64,000 nt of DNA, from positions 51,569,119 to 51,633,118 of the forward strand of contig CM076192.1 in the NCBI GenBank assembly GCA_038277395.1, written 5' to 3'. The notes below the pieces were generated by a model. It worked only from the letters and a program-made list of their open reading frames with translations, did not search any database and was not told the DNA's origin. Both the position numbers and the translations under genes were made by a program. The first letter of the stretch is position 1. Every line of letters begins with the position of its first letter. Source of the stretch: Dryocosmus kuriphilus (Eukaryota; Arthropoda; Insecta; Hymenoptera; Cynipidae). Shown piece by piece: positions 1-9,900 of the stretch.

Positions 1-1
1 T

Positions 2-649
2 ACTGCTAAGTTGAAGTTGGATATATCTTTTAGTGCGCTTGCAATTTTGTTCAATAAGGTTTCTGATGTCACTATTCGAAATGTCTTCCACGAAACAGTG
101 AAAAAACTGTCTACCATTTTACAATCAGTTGTAAGACGGGTTCCAAAAGAAGAAATAGAGAGAAATATGCCAAAATGCTTTGAAAAATTTAGCTCAACAA
201 CAAGTGTTCTCGACTGCACAGAAATAAGGATTCAAAAACCTAAGTGTTTAAAATGTAGGTTGAAATTTTATTCTCACTATAAGGGAGATTTAACAGTGAA
301 ATTTATGACGGAAGTAACACCAGCAGGTTTAATTGTTTGCATAAGTGAATCTTTTGGAGGACGTGCATCTGATAAGTGTATTTTCAATCATACTGATATT
401 CTTCAACATTTGGAGAGTACACGAGATTCAGTAATGGTCGACAAAGGCTTCTTGATTGATGAAGAATGCATGCAAAAAAATATTAAACTAATTAGACCAC
501 CCTTTCTAAGAAAAAAGAAACAATTTTCAGAGAAGGAAGCCGTTGAGAATCGAGAGATTGCATGTGCTCGAGTACATATTGAAAGAATGAACCAGCGAAT
601 AAAGCAGTTCGAAATTTTAAATCATAAATTTCCCTGGCATCTTATCAAC
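2..649 (+). pseudogene. ISL2EU/Harbinger-like DDE transposase, 5' part (interrupted)
   Basis: The frame is open from the window edge, so the start lies outside. The protein resembles the DDE_Tnp_4 (IS5/Harbinger-like) catalytic domain. Visible acidic motifs in order are LDCTEI (first Asp), GGRASDK, VMVDKGF (second Asp) and ARVHIERMNQRIK (catalytic Glu). In this family such a protein cuts and joins the transposon ends in the nucleus. The reading frame breaks at 650 because a gypsy element is inserted there. The same frame resumes at 7082 and reaches a stop at 7159, with 646-649 (CAAC) duplicated at 7078-7081. Apart from that insertion, no stop or frameshift is seen. The minus-strand SWIM/YqaJ gene at 7714-9545 converges on it and is probably the second gene of the same transposon. 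Confidence 0.8.
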
Positions 650-1037
650 TGTGGGGAGTATATTTCTTCCCGCCATGACACTGCGCCGCCATCTTGCGTA
701 TGCGCAGTCAGAGTTGCGAGATTCTCAGCTGCAGGCCTTCTCGGCACGAACGAGACACGGCAGTCTGCTTCCGACAAGCACTACGAGTTAGTGGTCCGAC
801 TAATGTGCTAACATGTCTGTAACAGGGACGCTTCCCTATTTACCTTTTATTATTAAATCCAAGTATATAGAAACGTGTGTGTTTTACTACTCCAAATTAC
901 TTTCTACCTTCTGACGAGGTTACGTGGGAACCTCTACTTATTATTGTGTGATCCTCTGGAAGACATCGCCAATTCAGAGGCTAGGGAAATTACCCGCCAA
1001 ACCTGGCACACACACGCAACGCGCACCAATCCCCACA
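650..1037 (+). repeat. 5' LTR of gypsy element
   Basis: This 388-base direct repeat of 6691-7077 begins TGTGGGGAGTATA and ends CCCCACA. It should carry promoter and polyadenylation signals. The sequence following an ATTAAA-like stretch near 890 could be the poly(A) signal region. Confidence 0.93.
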
Positions 1038-1038
1038 C

Positions 1039-1056
1039 TGGTGACCCCTACGCTGA
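1039..1056 (+). other. Primer binding site, tRNA-Trp-like
   Basis: TGGTGACCCC begins one base after the 5' LTR. This is the complement of the 3' end of an animal tRNA-Trp including CCA. Complementarity is good for about 11 bases and weaker after that. A tRNA-Trp primer is typical of the CsRn1/Kabuki group. Confidence 0.7.
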
Positions 1057-1270
1057 ATGTAATACTGCATTTCTACATTTACTTGGACGCCACGTTTCTA
1101 CACCAAAATTGCAACACGAAGAGGGTCAAAACTGAAAAATTGAAAAGTTAGCTTGGCGTCGAGTGACGTCATAGCGGAAGCAGAGCAACAAGATGGACGC
1201 CAGAGTCGAAACTTGGCATCAGGACGCGGACTCCATTGGCACCTGGGCATAACCACAACCAACCGAAGCA

Positions 1271-1547
1271 GAGTCACTCCGCCGCAATTCCCCAGCAAAT
1301 GTTGTGGTGCGAGGCTGCACTTCGCAGATAAAATCACCCGAGACAGAATCACTCCGCCACAATTCCCCAGCAAATGTTGTGGTGCGAGGTTGCACTTCGC
1401 AGATAAAAGCATCCGAGACAGAATCACTCCGCCACAATTCCCCAGCAAATGTTGTGGTGCGAGGCCGCACTTCGCAGATAAAATCATCCGAGACAGAATC
1501 ACTCCGCCACAATTCTCCAGCAAATGTTGTGGCGAGAGGCTGCACCT
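1271..1547. repeat. 75-bp tandem repeat in gypsy leader (about 3.7 copies)
   Basis: The unit contains CACTCCGCC, CCCCAGCAAATGTTGTGG and CACTTCGCAGATAAAA and recurs with starts near 1275, 1350, 1425 and 1500. The period is 75, a multiple of three. Long open frames therefore appear on both strands here (1098-1523, 1219-1545, 1153-1647). They are not treated as genes. It lies in the untranslated leader between the primer site and gag. Confidence 0.85.
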
Positions 1548-2027
1548 CGTCAGAACTTCAACAGCAGCAGCATCATCTCCTCGAGTAGTATTCTTCGTAA
1601 GTTATGTACATATTTGGAAATACCGCAAATGCGGCACCTCGCGCTAGGCATACGCTTTTATTATTTTTCGTAAAATAAATACATAATTCGAATCACCGCA
1701 AATGTACCGCGTGCTAGGCATTCGCTCCTCGCAAAAATATTTTTGGAAAAACTTTAGTGTGACACATTTTAGAATCAAACATTTTTTTTCAAATCGTTCA
1801 CGATCAGGGTAGTTACCGCACTTATGAGCTACATTTTATCATCTGACTAAAAAGTGTTCGAGAGATTTTCCTTCCCTATCTAGTGCAATGTTTTCCTTAT
1901 CATAACGCGTGGATTTTATCTTTCGCCATAGGCACAAATTCGATCGCCTAATCCACACCATTTCGACTTCTGCACGCGCTCTAACGATTTTTTTTATTCA
2001 GTATCCTTAAAACTATTTAACGCTAAA

Positions 2028-2868
2028 ATGGAGCAACAAATCGCCGATCTGCAGCGCGACCTGGCAACACTTCGAGCGGAAAACCCGCGTGTAGATTTAT
2101 ATCGCGTCCCGAAAATTCCGAAATTCATAGAAGCCGATCCCAACCTATGGTTCCTCCAAATCGAAAGTTCCTTTACAAATGTTAGGATAACCGCCGAAAA
2201 CACGAAGGCCGATCACGTAATAGCACAGCTAGAACCGGAAGTGGTCATGACAATTCGCGATATTCTATTACTGGAACCGCGACCCGCCGATATATATTCC
2301 CGCATCAAAGCTCGAATTATCCAAGTTTACGCCACATCCGCGGAAACCCGCCTACGCCAGCTTTTAAATGGTCAAGTGCTCAGTAGCGGAAAACCTTCGG
2401 TAATTTTGGCCCGCCTGCGTGCGCTAAACGATAGCCAGTGCCATGACGACGTAATAAAATCAATTTTTCTTGACCAATTGCCAGGCAATATTCGCCTTAT
2501 ACTTATGTCATCTAACTTTACAAGCTTGGAGCAAATCGCGGATATCGCCGACAAAATGTCTGATGCCAAGTTATTCGCGAACCCGGATACAACTTCGATC
2601 TCTGCCATAGAATCCAACAAAGAGAATTCCCTTGACGCATTAACTGCGGAAATCGCTTCACTAAAAAAGCCAACTCAGAAATATATCCAGTAACTCCTCT
2701 CGCAATCGCGCTCGTTCCAAATCGCCTCATAAATCTGCACGCAGCAAATCAAAAAATCGGGACCCATCAAAGCCATGCTTGTATCACATGAAATTTCAAA
2801 ACAGAGCAAATAAATGCATCAAACCTTGCTCTTGGGATAGCCAAACTAATCCACTTCCGGAAAACTAA
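2028..2868 (+). CDS. gag: gypsy Gag (capsid-like), with zinc finger in shifted frame
   Basis: Translation from ATG 2028 gives 221 residues to a stop at 2691-2693. The protein has the insect gypsy capsid pattern: KIPKFIEADPNLWFLQIE near residue 30, then a helical region ending near IADIADKMSD. A Ser/Arg-rich stretch and a zinc-finger-like motif (CLYH...C...C, about 2775-2830) follow in the +1 frame from 2692 and end at 2868. One frame break therefore separates capsid from finger, as either a lesion or a sequencing error. Gag would package element RNA into particles. Pol follows after a short gap. Confidence 0.8.
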
Positions 2869-2891
2869 TTCAGCCGCACCACCTGGAGACA

Positions 2892-5800
2892 GTGGGTGTA
2901 GGTTCAAAATCTAAACGTCTCCACATGCGCGACCGACACTCCGGAATAACCTTCCTCGTGGACACCGGGTCGGATATCTCGATTCTTCCGTGCAAGGCTA
3001 ACGCAACAGCCAAACCGGCGAAATTGATCCTTTTCGCTGCTAATAACTCGCGCATCTCAACGTTTGGAGACAAGCGAACAACGCTAGATCTCGGATTTCG
3101 TCGCGATATCACATGGAACTTTTGTGTAGCAGCAATTCCCTACCCCATTATAGGGGCAGACCTGCTTGCTCACTACGGGGTACTCGTTGATCTACAACAT
3201 CGCAGATTAATCGACGCTACCACCGGTCTCGCATCTTACGGTTCACTTAAAAACGTTTGGCATTCCAGCATTAGTACAGTAAATAGTACATCTACTTACT
3301 CGCAAATTTTACTCGAATTTCCAGAGATCACCGGGGTGGAGCAAACGCGCGCTCGGCCAACCGGTAATGTGTACCACCACATTCTCACATCGGGCCCACC
3401 GTTAGCCGAACGCGCGCGCCGTTTAAACCCGGAGAAACTCGCGGCGGCTAGGTCCCAATTTAAATACGAAGTGGAAAATGGCCTGTGCAGACCCTCCAGT
3501 AGTCCGTGGGCTGCACCGATCCATATGACTCCTAAAAGCAATAGTCAATGGAGAATTTGTGGCGATTATCGCCGCCTAAACTCTGTGACCGTTCCGGATC
3601 GATACCCGATACCGCATTTGCACGACTTTTCTGCAAACTTACACGGTAAGAAATTCTTCTCGAAACTCGATTTGCGAACTGCTTATCAGCAAATCCTCAT
3701 TGCCCCCGAGGACATACCTAAGACAGCAGTCATCACCCCCTTCGGTCTGTTCGAGTACGTGGTGATGACTTACGGGTTGCGCAATGCAGGACAAACATTT
3801 CAACGATATGTGCATCGGGCACTGGGCGATCTCGATTTCGTGTTTGCATATATTGACGACATACTCATAGCCTATAATGATGGCGACGAGCATGCACGCC
3901 ACCTGCGAACCGTTTTCCGAAGGCTTAAACAATTCTCTCTGCACATTAACGCAGATAAGTGCCAATTTGGACAATCGGAGATCGAATTCCTGGGGCACTC
4001 AATTAATACCCATGGATTTAAACCCACGCCCGAAAAAGTAAAGGCAATCTTAAACTTTCCTAAGCCCGAGACGGTAACCGAGCTACGTAGGTTTCTAGGA
4101 ATGACGAATTTCTACCGTCGCAGTCTTTTTAATGCCGCACCTACTCAAGCACCCTTAAATAAGTACCTGCACGACGCTCGCAAAAACGACAAACGGAAGA
4201 TCTTATGGTCTCCCGAGGCAGAATCGGCATTTAAAAAAGTTAAAGAAGACTTGGCAAGTGCCGCACTGCTAGCGCACCCTTCCGCGGAAGCTGAGACTCG
4301 ATTGTCAACGGACGCTTCCGACACGGGCATCGGAGCTTCCCTTGAACAAAACCTTGACGGACAATGGACGCCCCTAGCATTCTTCTCCCGAAAGCTCAGT
4401 CCAGCCCAACTCAATTACAGCGCGTACGATCGGGAACTTACCGCTGTACACGAGTCAATAAAATACTTCCGACACTTTTTGGAGGGACGTCAATTTAAAA
4501 TTTTAACCGATCACAAGCCTCTCGTTTACGCTTTCAATAAACGCTCAGAAAAAGCCTCTCCGAGGCAACAACGACAACTGTCGTATATCTCTCAGTTCAC
4601 AACCACCATTGAGCACGTTCCGGGTGCCGACAACATGGTGGCCGACGCCTTGTCGAGGGTAAACGTCGTTGCCGGCTCTCCGCCGATCCAGTGCACGGGA
4701 TCGGTTGGGGACCGCAGCGATTTTTCTCTCCTTACGCCGCGTAGCGAAGCAATAATTTTGCCAACTGAGATTCGACTTTCTGAGCTGTCCGAGATGCAAG
4801 AGGCGGAACCGGAACTGAAACAGTTCTGCACTTCTTCCAAGTCTTCCCTAAACATTCGAAAAATTATTTGGGGACCAGACAGGACTTCCGTATATTGTGA
4901 TCTATCAGGGGACACATTGCGCCCTATCATTCCAACGGTTATGCGACAACGTATCTTTGAGATCTTTCATCTGCCGTCGCACCCAAGCGCTAAAGTCACT
5001 AACCGCGTGATCTCTCAGAAATACTTCTGGCCCGGTATGAACAAAGACATTACCAAGTGGGCGAGATCATGTCTTGACTGCCAGCGGTCGAAGGTCACAC
5101 GCCATACCATTCTCAAGCCGGCGCAAATCGTCGCTCCTGAGACGCGTTTTCTACATATCCATACGGACATCGTAGGTCCTCTACCGGAAAACGAGGGATA
5201 CAAATATTTATTGACCGTAATTGACCGTTTTTCGCGATGGGTCGAAGCAATACCCATACCAAACATCGAGGCCGGCACCGTTTGCCGTGCGCTCTACGAG
5301 GGCTGGGTAGCACGATTCGGCTCGCCAGAAACTATTTCGACCGATCAGGGTCAACAGTTCGAGGCTCAGCTTTTCCAGTCCCTTTCGAAGCTTCTAGGGT
5401 CACATCGTATTAGGACAACTCCTTACCACCCCGCTTCTAACGGTATGAGTGAGCGTTTCCACCGCTCTCTCAAAGCCGCAATCATGTGTCACGCCACTCG
5501 CGACTGGCTTCAGGTACTTCCAATCGTTATGTTAGGACTGAGGACCAGCGTATTGGATTCCGGATCTTCCCCGGCCGAATATTTGTACGGCACCACATTA
5601 CGCATTCCGGGCGAATTCGTGCTGCCAGATAACCGCACTGCAGATCCGCAAACTTTCTTAGATGAATTCAGGACACATATAAGAAATGTAAAACCAGTCT
5701 CGGTGGAGCATCGACAAAAGTCAAAATGTTTCGTATTTAAGGAATTAGCAAATTGCTCGCACGTCTTTCTGCGCACTGGGACGGCGAGGAAATCTCTCGA

Positions 5801-6191
5801 ACCTCCATACTCCGGACCGCACCGGGTATTAAATCGCATTAGCGATCGCGTTATTGAAATAGATGTAAATGGCTCAAATCGACGAGTTTCGCTGGAAAAT
5901 GTAGAACCAGCACACATGCTAAATAATCTCGACAATGTCATTGAATTAGACAGGACGCAGCCTATATCTCATGTAACCGATAAATCTACGACTCCTGTAA
6001 CAGACAGAACTGCATCTCAAAACGACACGCAATCTAGTCCCCACACTATTATTACCTTAGGCAACGATGCTCCTATTATTAAACAAACACCGGATGTTAT
6101 AATTACTAAGGGCATTTTACAAGAGCACCCAAAACGTGAACGCCACGTTCCGTCTATATTACGTAGGAAAAGGGTGACCTTTAATATTTAA
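2892..6191 (+). CDS. pol: gypsy Pol polyprotein (PR-RT-RNase H-IN)
   Basis: A single 1099-codon frame with no break. Domains in order: aspartic protease with DTG near residue 25; reverse transcriptase with LDLRTAYQQI and catalytic YIDD near residue 320; RNase H with TDAS near 472 and later TDHK; integrase with an HHCC zinc motif (CLDC near 727) and the catalytic Asp (HTDIVG), Asp (STDQGQ) and Glu (GMSERFH) near 757, 818 and 854. All catalytic residues expected of the family are present. It lies in the same frame phase as the capsid ORF start but is separated from it by the shifted finger segment. The annotated start is simply the first usable codon; translation probably occurs as a Gag-Pol fusion. 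Confidence 0.93.
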   Translation: MGVGSKSKRLHMRDRHSGITFLVDTGSDISILPCKANATAKPAKLILFAANNSRISTFGDKRTTLDLGFRRDITWNFCVAAIPYPIIGADLLAHYGVLVDLQHRRLIDATTGLASYGSLKNVWHSSISTVNSTSTYSQILLEFPEITGVEQTRARPTGNVYHHILTSGPPLAERARRLNPEKLAAARSQFKYEVENGLCRPSSSPWAAPIHMTPKSNSQWRICGDYRRLNSVTVPDRYPIPHLHDFSANLHGKKFFSKLDLRTAYQQILIAPEDIPKTAVITPFGLFEYVVMTYGLRNAGQTFQRYVHRALGDLDFVFAYIDDILIAYNDGDEHARHLRTVFRRLKQFSLHINADKCQFGQSEIEFLGHSINTHGFKPTPEKVKAILNFPKPETVTELRRFLGMTNFYRRSLFNAAPTQAPLNKYLHDARKNDKRKILWSPEAESAFKKVKEDLASAALLAHPSAEAETRLSTDASDTGIGASLEQNLDGQWTPLAFFSRKLSPAQLNYSAYDRELTAVHESIKYFRHFLEGRQFKILTDHKPLVYAFNKRSEKASPRQQRQLSYISQFTTTIEHVPGADNMVADALSRVNVVAGSPPIQCTGSVGDRSDFSLLTPRSEAIILPTEIRLSELSEMQEAEPELKQFCTSSKSSLNIRKIIWGPDRTSVYCDLSGDTLRPIIPTVMRQRIFEIFHLPSHPSAKVTNRVISQKYFWPGMNKDITKWARSCLDCQRSKVTRHTILKPAQIVAPETRFLHIHTDIVGPLPENEGYKYLLTVIDRFSRWVEAIPIPNIEAGTVCRALYEGWVARFGSPETISTDQGQQFEAQLFQSLSKLLGSHRIRTTPYHPASNGMSERFHRSLKAAIMCHATRDWLQVLPIVMLGLRTSVLDSGSSPAEYLYGTTLRIPGEFVLPDNRTADPQTFLDEFRTHIRNVKPVSVEHRQKSKCFVFKELANCSHVFLRTGTARKSLEPPYSGPHRVLNRISDRVIEIDVNGSNRRVSLENVEPAHMLNNLDNVIELDRTQPISHVTDKSTTPVTDRTASQNDTQSSPHTIITLGNDAPIIKQTPDVIITKGILQEHPKRERHVPSILRRKRVTFNI

Positions 6192-6417
6192 TTAGTGTTA
6201 ACATTGACATTCAAAAAATTTTTTTTAAACTTATCTACCATCAGCGCATGTCTTCCCACTCTCGCAAGACCAACTATCACATAAAACACACTCGAATGCT
6301 TATTGCTACTACTTTAAGATTAGTGCATTCCTCTCTCATATAAACTTATTCAACGAATGTACATCCTAGGTAACAACGTATATTATATTACGCAATCGTC
6401 GATATTTGTTAACTAAA

Positions 6418-6590
6418 ACTCTTGCGCCAATTGAAATTTTCTTCGCAATTAGATCTTTAAATCAACGACCTGTTCGTAAATTAAACTCTTGCGCCAATTG
6501 AAATTTCCTTCGCAATAATGTTTTTAAAACAACGACACCTTCGATAACTAAGCTCTTGCGTCAATTGAAGTTCCTTCGCAACAATATATG
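6418..6590. repeat. About 66-bp tandem repeat in gypsy 3' untranslated region
   Basis: Three copies of a unit containing CTTGCGYCAATTGAA and TTCCTTCGCAA lie between the Pol stop and the polypurine tract. The remainder of 6192-6690 shows no gene. Confidence 0.75.
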
Positions 6591-6679
6591 TCTCTTTTCT
6601 TTTTTTTTCAAATTAACGAACTGATCGTGACTAACCTTACCTTTTATTTTAAGAATAAATGTATATATCGTTTACACTA

Positions 6680-6690
6680 CGGAGGGAGTG
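6680..6690 (+). other. Polypurine tract
   Basis: GGAGGGAG lies two bases before the 3' LTR, the usual place for the plus-strand primer of an LTR retrotransposon. Confidence 0.6.
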
Positions 6691-7077
6691 TGTGGGGAGT
6701 ATATTCTTCCCGCCATGACACTGCGCCGCCATCTTGCGTATGCGCAGTCAGAGTTGCGAGATTCTCAGCTGCAGGCCTTCTCGGCACGAACGAGACACGG
6801 CAGTCTGCTTCCGACAAGCACTACGAGTTAGTGGTCCGACTAATGTGCTAACATGTCTGTAACAGGGACGCTTCCCTATTTACCTTTTATTATTAAATCC
6901 AAGTATATAGAAACGTGTGTGTTTTACTACTCCAAATTACTTTCTACCTTCTGACGAGGTTACGTGGGAACCTCTACTTATTACTGTGTGATCCTCTGGA
7001 AGACATCGCCAATTCAGAGGCTAGGGAAATTACCCGCCAAACCTGGCACACACACGCAACGCGCACCAATCCCCACA
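6691..7077 (+). repeat. 3' LTR of gypsy element
   Basis: This 387-base direct repeat of the 5' LTR differs by one T near the start and one T/C at about 6983. It is followed directly by target duplication CAAC (7078-7081). Confidence 0.93.
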
Positions 7078-7081
7078 CAAC

Positions 7082-7159
7082 TATATCGATGACATATTTC
7101 TCGTCTGCTGTGGACTGGCCAATCTAGGCACTCCAATTCTCGCAGACGACAAGTTTTAA
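7082..7159 (+). pseudogene. ISL2EU/Harbinger-like transposase, 3' end after the gypsy insertion
   Basis: This is the C-terminal 25 codons of the transposase that begins at the left edge. Joining codon ATC AAC at 649 to TAT ATC at 7082 keeps the frame and ends at TAA 7157-7159. The tail (GLANLGTPIL) looks like the usual C-terminus of DDE_Tnp_4 proteins. It is separated from its 5' part only by the LTR retrotransposon. Confidence 0.75.
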
Positions 7160-7518
7160 GTTGCGTATGAAAAAAACTTTCATATTGTAAATTAATTAAG
7201 TATGTAAAGGTTTTAATATGAAATTTTGTCTTTCTGGAAATAAATTTGAATTAAGCAAATCTTATTCTAGTACAACATTTTTATTTTCAGGGAGCGTTTA
7301 TAAAAATGTATTCGGTAACGAGGAATTACACTTAATTATTTACTTTCAAATAATTTTTTTTATTAATCAGAATTCATCACAACAAAATACATACAATTTT
7401 AAATAGTGAACTCAAAGAATAGCGAATACATCACACGCATATTTATGTCAATCATATTGTTTCAAAATTTATTTTTTACTTTCATATGAAACTAAATAAA
7501 GCTTTTTCTTAATTATAA

Positions 7519-7772
7519 ATGTAGCAATACTTTTTCATGTTCTTATAACATCTATACTTCAGAATCTTGGCAACCAAGACTCTTGATAATGAACATATTT
7601 GGTGTAGCTTTCTTTCAAAATACTTTGCTAACAAATGACACTCACTTACGCACTAAGTGTCTTCTTTTTTTAGTCATTATAAACGTAGCAACATTTTTTC
7701 ATATCTTTCGAACTTACAAGACTCTTGATAATAAACATATTTGGTGTAACATTTTTCCAAAATACCTTGTCT
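7519..7772. repeat. Imperfect duplication of the YqaJ gene 3' end
   Basis: The stretches 7519-7625 and 7683-7772 share TTGATAATRAACATATTTGG and the surrounding pattern. The right copy includes the last codons of the minus-strand YqaJ gene. The left copy is a diverged duplicate. Between 7160 and 7714 no other gene is seen. Confidence 0.6.
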
Positions 7773-9545
7773 TAAGAGTAACTAACAAATCACATGCATA
7801 TTCTTTTTCAAAAGTAACATTTATAATTTGAATGGCATCTGAAATACTCGAGTAAATCACAAAATCACAGCATTGTAAGTTTAACAAGGCCATTCCGAAC
7901 TGAATTTGCGCATAATAGGCATGTTTCTTTTTTAGAATCATCTTGCCTTTTTCTAAACGTAAAAACTTACATTTTTTCACTAATACTTCTTGTTCAGTGC
8001 TTTGCAAATCGTAAGGGCACTTGATTTCTAACAACTTCACAGTTTTACCATTTTTTACCACAATACCATCCGGTGAATATCCTAACCAAGGTTCCGAAAT
8101 GCAAACGATCAGTCCACATTCTTCAACATGTTTATTTTCTTCAGTAATATATTTTTCTCGAGCAATATTTTCATATTTGACTCCGTGGGAGGTGTATTTA
8201 CTTTTAAACTCTTTATTCCAAAAATACTTGCTGGCCTTTTCTGACCAGTTATCTTTTGAATACGTATAAATACTGTAGCATCTGTAAATGAAATACAAGT
8301 ATGCTTTAAATTAATGTGTTCCGTAATATTTGCATGCGGTTGATAATTTTTTTTGTATATACTGTACCTGTTACCGGTAATCCTGTATTTTCTTTCTTGT
8401 TTCCATTCTGATTTAGACTCTTTTGTACGCAAACATGTTTCAAGTGCATCTGTACAAGTAATCACATTATCAAACGTTTTCTGACAGCAATCATTCAAAA
8501 TAACGATTTTTCTATTTAAAGACAAAATAATTTCCGACTCAGAAGCATTGCTGACAATACTAGCTACAAAATCCTTACTTTGACAGTTATTTAAATTGCC
8601 AGTCATATTTTCAGTCTTACGTGAAATATTATTAGGTTGCAGTAAATTTCCAACTTCTCGAAAGGGTGTTCGAACCATGTTCATATTACGGTTGCTGTAA
8701 ATATTTATATTGTATAAAAATGCTTCTAACTTCTGATGTTAATTAAAAATCAGTAACAGTAAGTGTAGGATGACAGTACAGAAGTACATAACCAACAAAA
8801 TGGGAATTTTTCAATAGAGCGAAAAAGCTATTAAAGCATTCAATTTACAGTTTTTCTTATTAAATGATCATAATTTCAAGAAATTTAAATGCCAAGAGGT
8901 TGAAAAAATGATTTATACGTTCTGTACTGATGATAACCTTTAAATAAAGTATACATGAATGTACATACTAGTGTTTAGCAACTGCAGTTTGATTATCACA
9001 TAGAATTAGTTCTTTTTTTACCATTATTTGTACATCATTTGAAAGGACTGGCAATCTATCTTGTTCAACGCAACAAAATGCTTTTGTCGGCAAAGCTTCA
9101 AATTGTTCAAGAACTGGCTGCTTATGTCCACTCCAATAACATTTCTTATCCGTTGAAGATACTAATTCTAACGTAGTTAAATCTTTTCTACAAAAAAGAG
9201 AAATATTTATATAAACAAATTAATTAACTTTAACAATTTTGAGACAAGACAATACTTACCGATTACAGTACAATAATACGGCCACTATGTGTTTACAACT
9301 GTGACTACTTCCAGCCTTGCAAGTACAATTCATATATTCTACACGTACAATGTTATTGCCATTTTTATCGCCACTATTAATTATCAACCTTCCCGTTATT
9401 TCATGTGGTTCTGAAGTTAAAGCACTGGTTTGCAGGCACAATGAATATATTTCAACTTTTTCCCGGAGTGTTTATGGTAGCTCCGCACATTACAATCATA
9501 CCCGAATTCAAAATATTTTGGCCTTCGATCAAATTTCGGGATGCA
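7714..9545 (-). CDS. SWIM zinc finger / YqaJ-like exonuclease gene of a DNA transposon
   Basis: Minus-strand gene model: exon about 9545-9260 (SWIM finger CTCKAGSSHSCKH), 9187-8969, 8694-8368 and 8281-7714, with GT-AG introns at 9259-9188, 8968-8695 and 8367-8282. Phases match across the last three junctions. The last two exons join into a YqaJ (lambda-exonuclease-like) nuclease: RKYRITGNR, HGVKYENIAREKY, GYSPDG (Asp) and LLEIKCPY (Glu-x-Lys), the restriction-endonuclease-fold motifs. Upstream of 9441 the frame seems shifted near 9420, so the first exon and true start are uncertain. ISL2EU transposons are known to carry a YqaJ protein beside their transposase, and this gene converges on one. 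Its role in transposition is not established. Confidence 0.75.
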
Positions 9546-9900
9546 GGTGTAGCTTGTGCGTAACTGCACAAACTATCCAAGTCCAAAAACACCATTTTCT
9601 GAATTTAAACACACTTTTTAATAAAATTATTGCTACTGCTCCATGTTATTCATATGCTTTCAGCGGCCATTTTTAAATGGCATCGCAGCGCCACTTTTGG
9701 CGCGGTGGATGTTTTCATTCCCAATATAATTATATTGCAGTAAATATTTGCACTTATCTATCTGTAAGTGAAGCATAATAAACATAGTCGAAATCCGACT
9801 AAATTTCGACGATAATTTTGACTCGACGATCATACGACGGTTACGACGTCGATTCGACGTCTGATCGACGTCACCATTCTGACTGGGTCTCCACGTAGAC
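9546..9900. other. Right end of ISL2EU-like element? Hairpins and ACGTC-rich palindromes
   Basis: No gene is seen. There is a 6-bp stem hairpin GCGCCA/TGGCGC at 9688-9703 and an ACGTC-rich stretch at 9790-9885 (CGACGTCGATTCGACGTC and similar). The terminal repeat cannot be confirmed because the left end lies outside the window. Confidence 0.35.

Larger units (their letters stand above)
650..7077 (+). mobile_element. Ty3/gypsy LTR retrotransposon (CsRn1-like), full length
   Basis: A complete element with two LTRs (650-1037 and 6691-7077), a primer binding site, gag, a long intact pol and a purine tract, flanked by the 4-bp target duplication CAAC (646-649 and 7078-7081). LTRs start TGTGGGG and end CCCCACA. 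I count about two differences between them (one substitution, one indel), so the insertion is recent. Gene order PR-RT-RNaseH-IN makes it Ty3/gypsy. The tRNA-Trp-like primer site and the unusual C-H-C-C gag finger suggest the CsRn1/Kabuki group, a placement made from memory. No envelope gene is seen. Confidence 0.93.

Noticed and set aside
1098..1647. Long open frames on both strands over the gypsy leader
   Set aside because: They arise because a 75-bp repeat with a period divisible by three has no stops in several frames. Their products are only the repeat translated.
340..8110. The shared peptide GLIVCISE in the transposase (about 330) and the YqaJ protein (about 8100, minus)
   Set aside because: Codons differ and the flanks are unrelated. 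The families place these residues in different contexts, so it is most likely chance.
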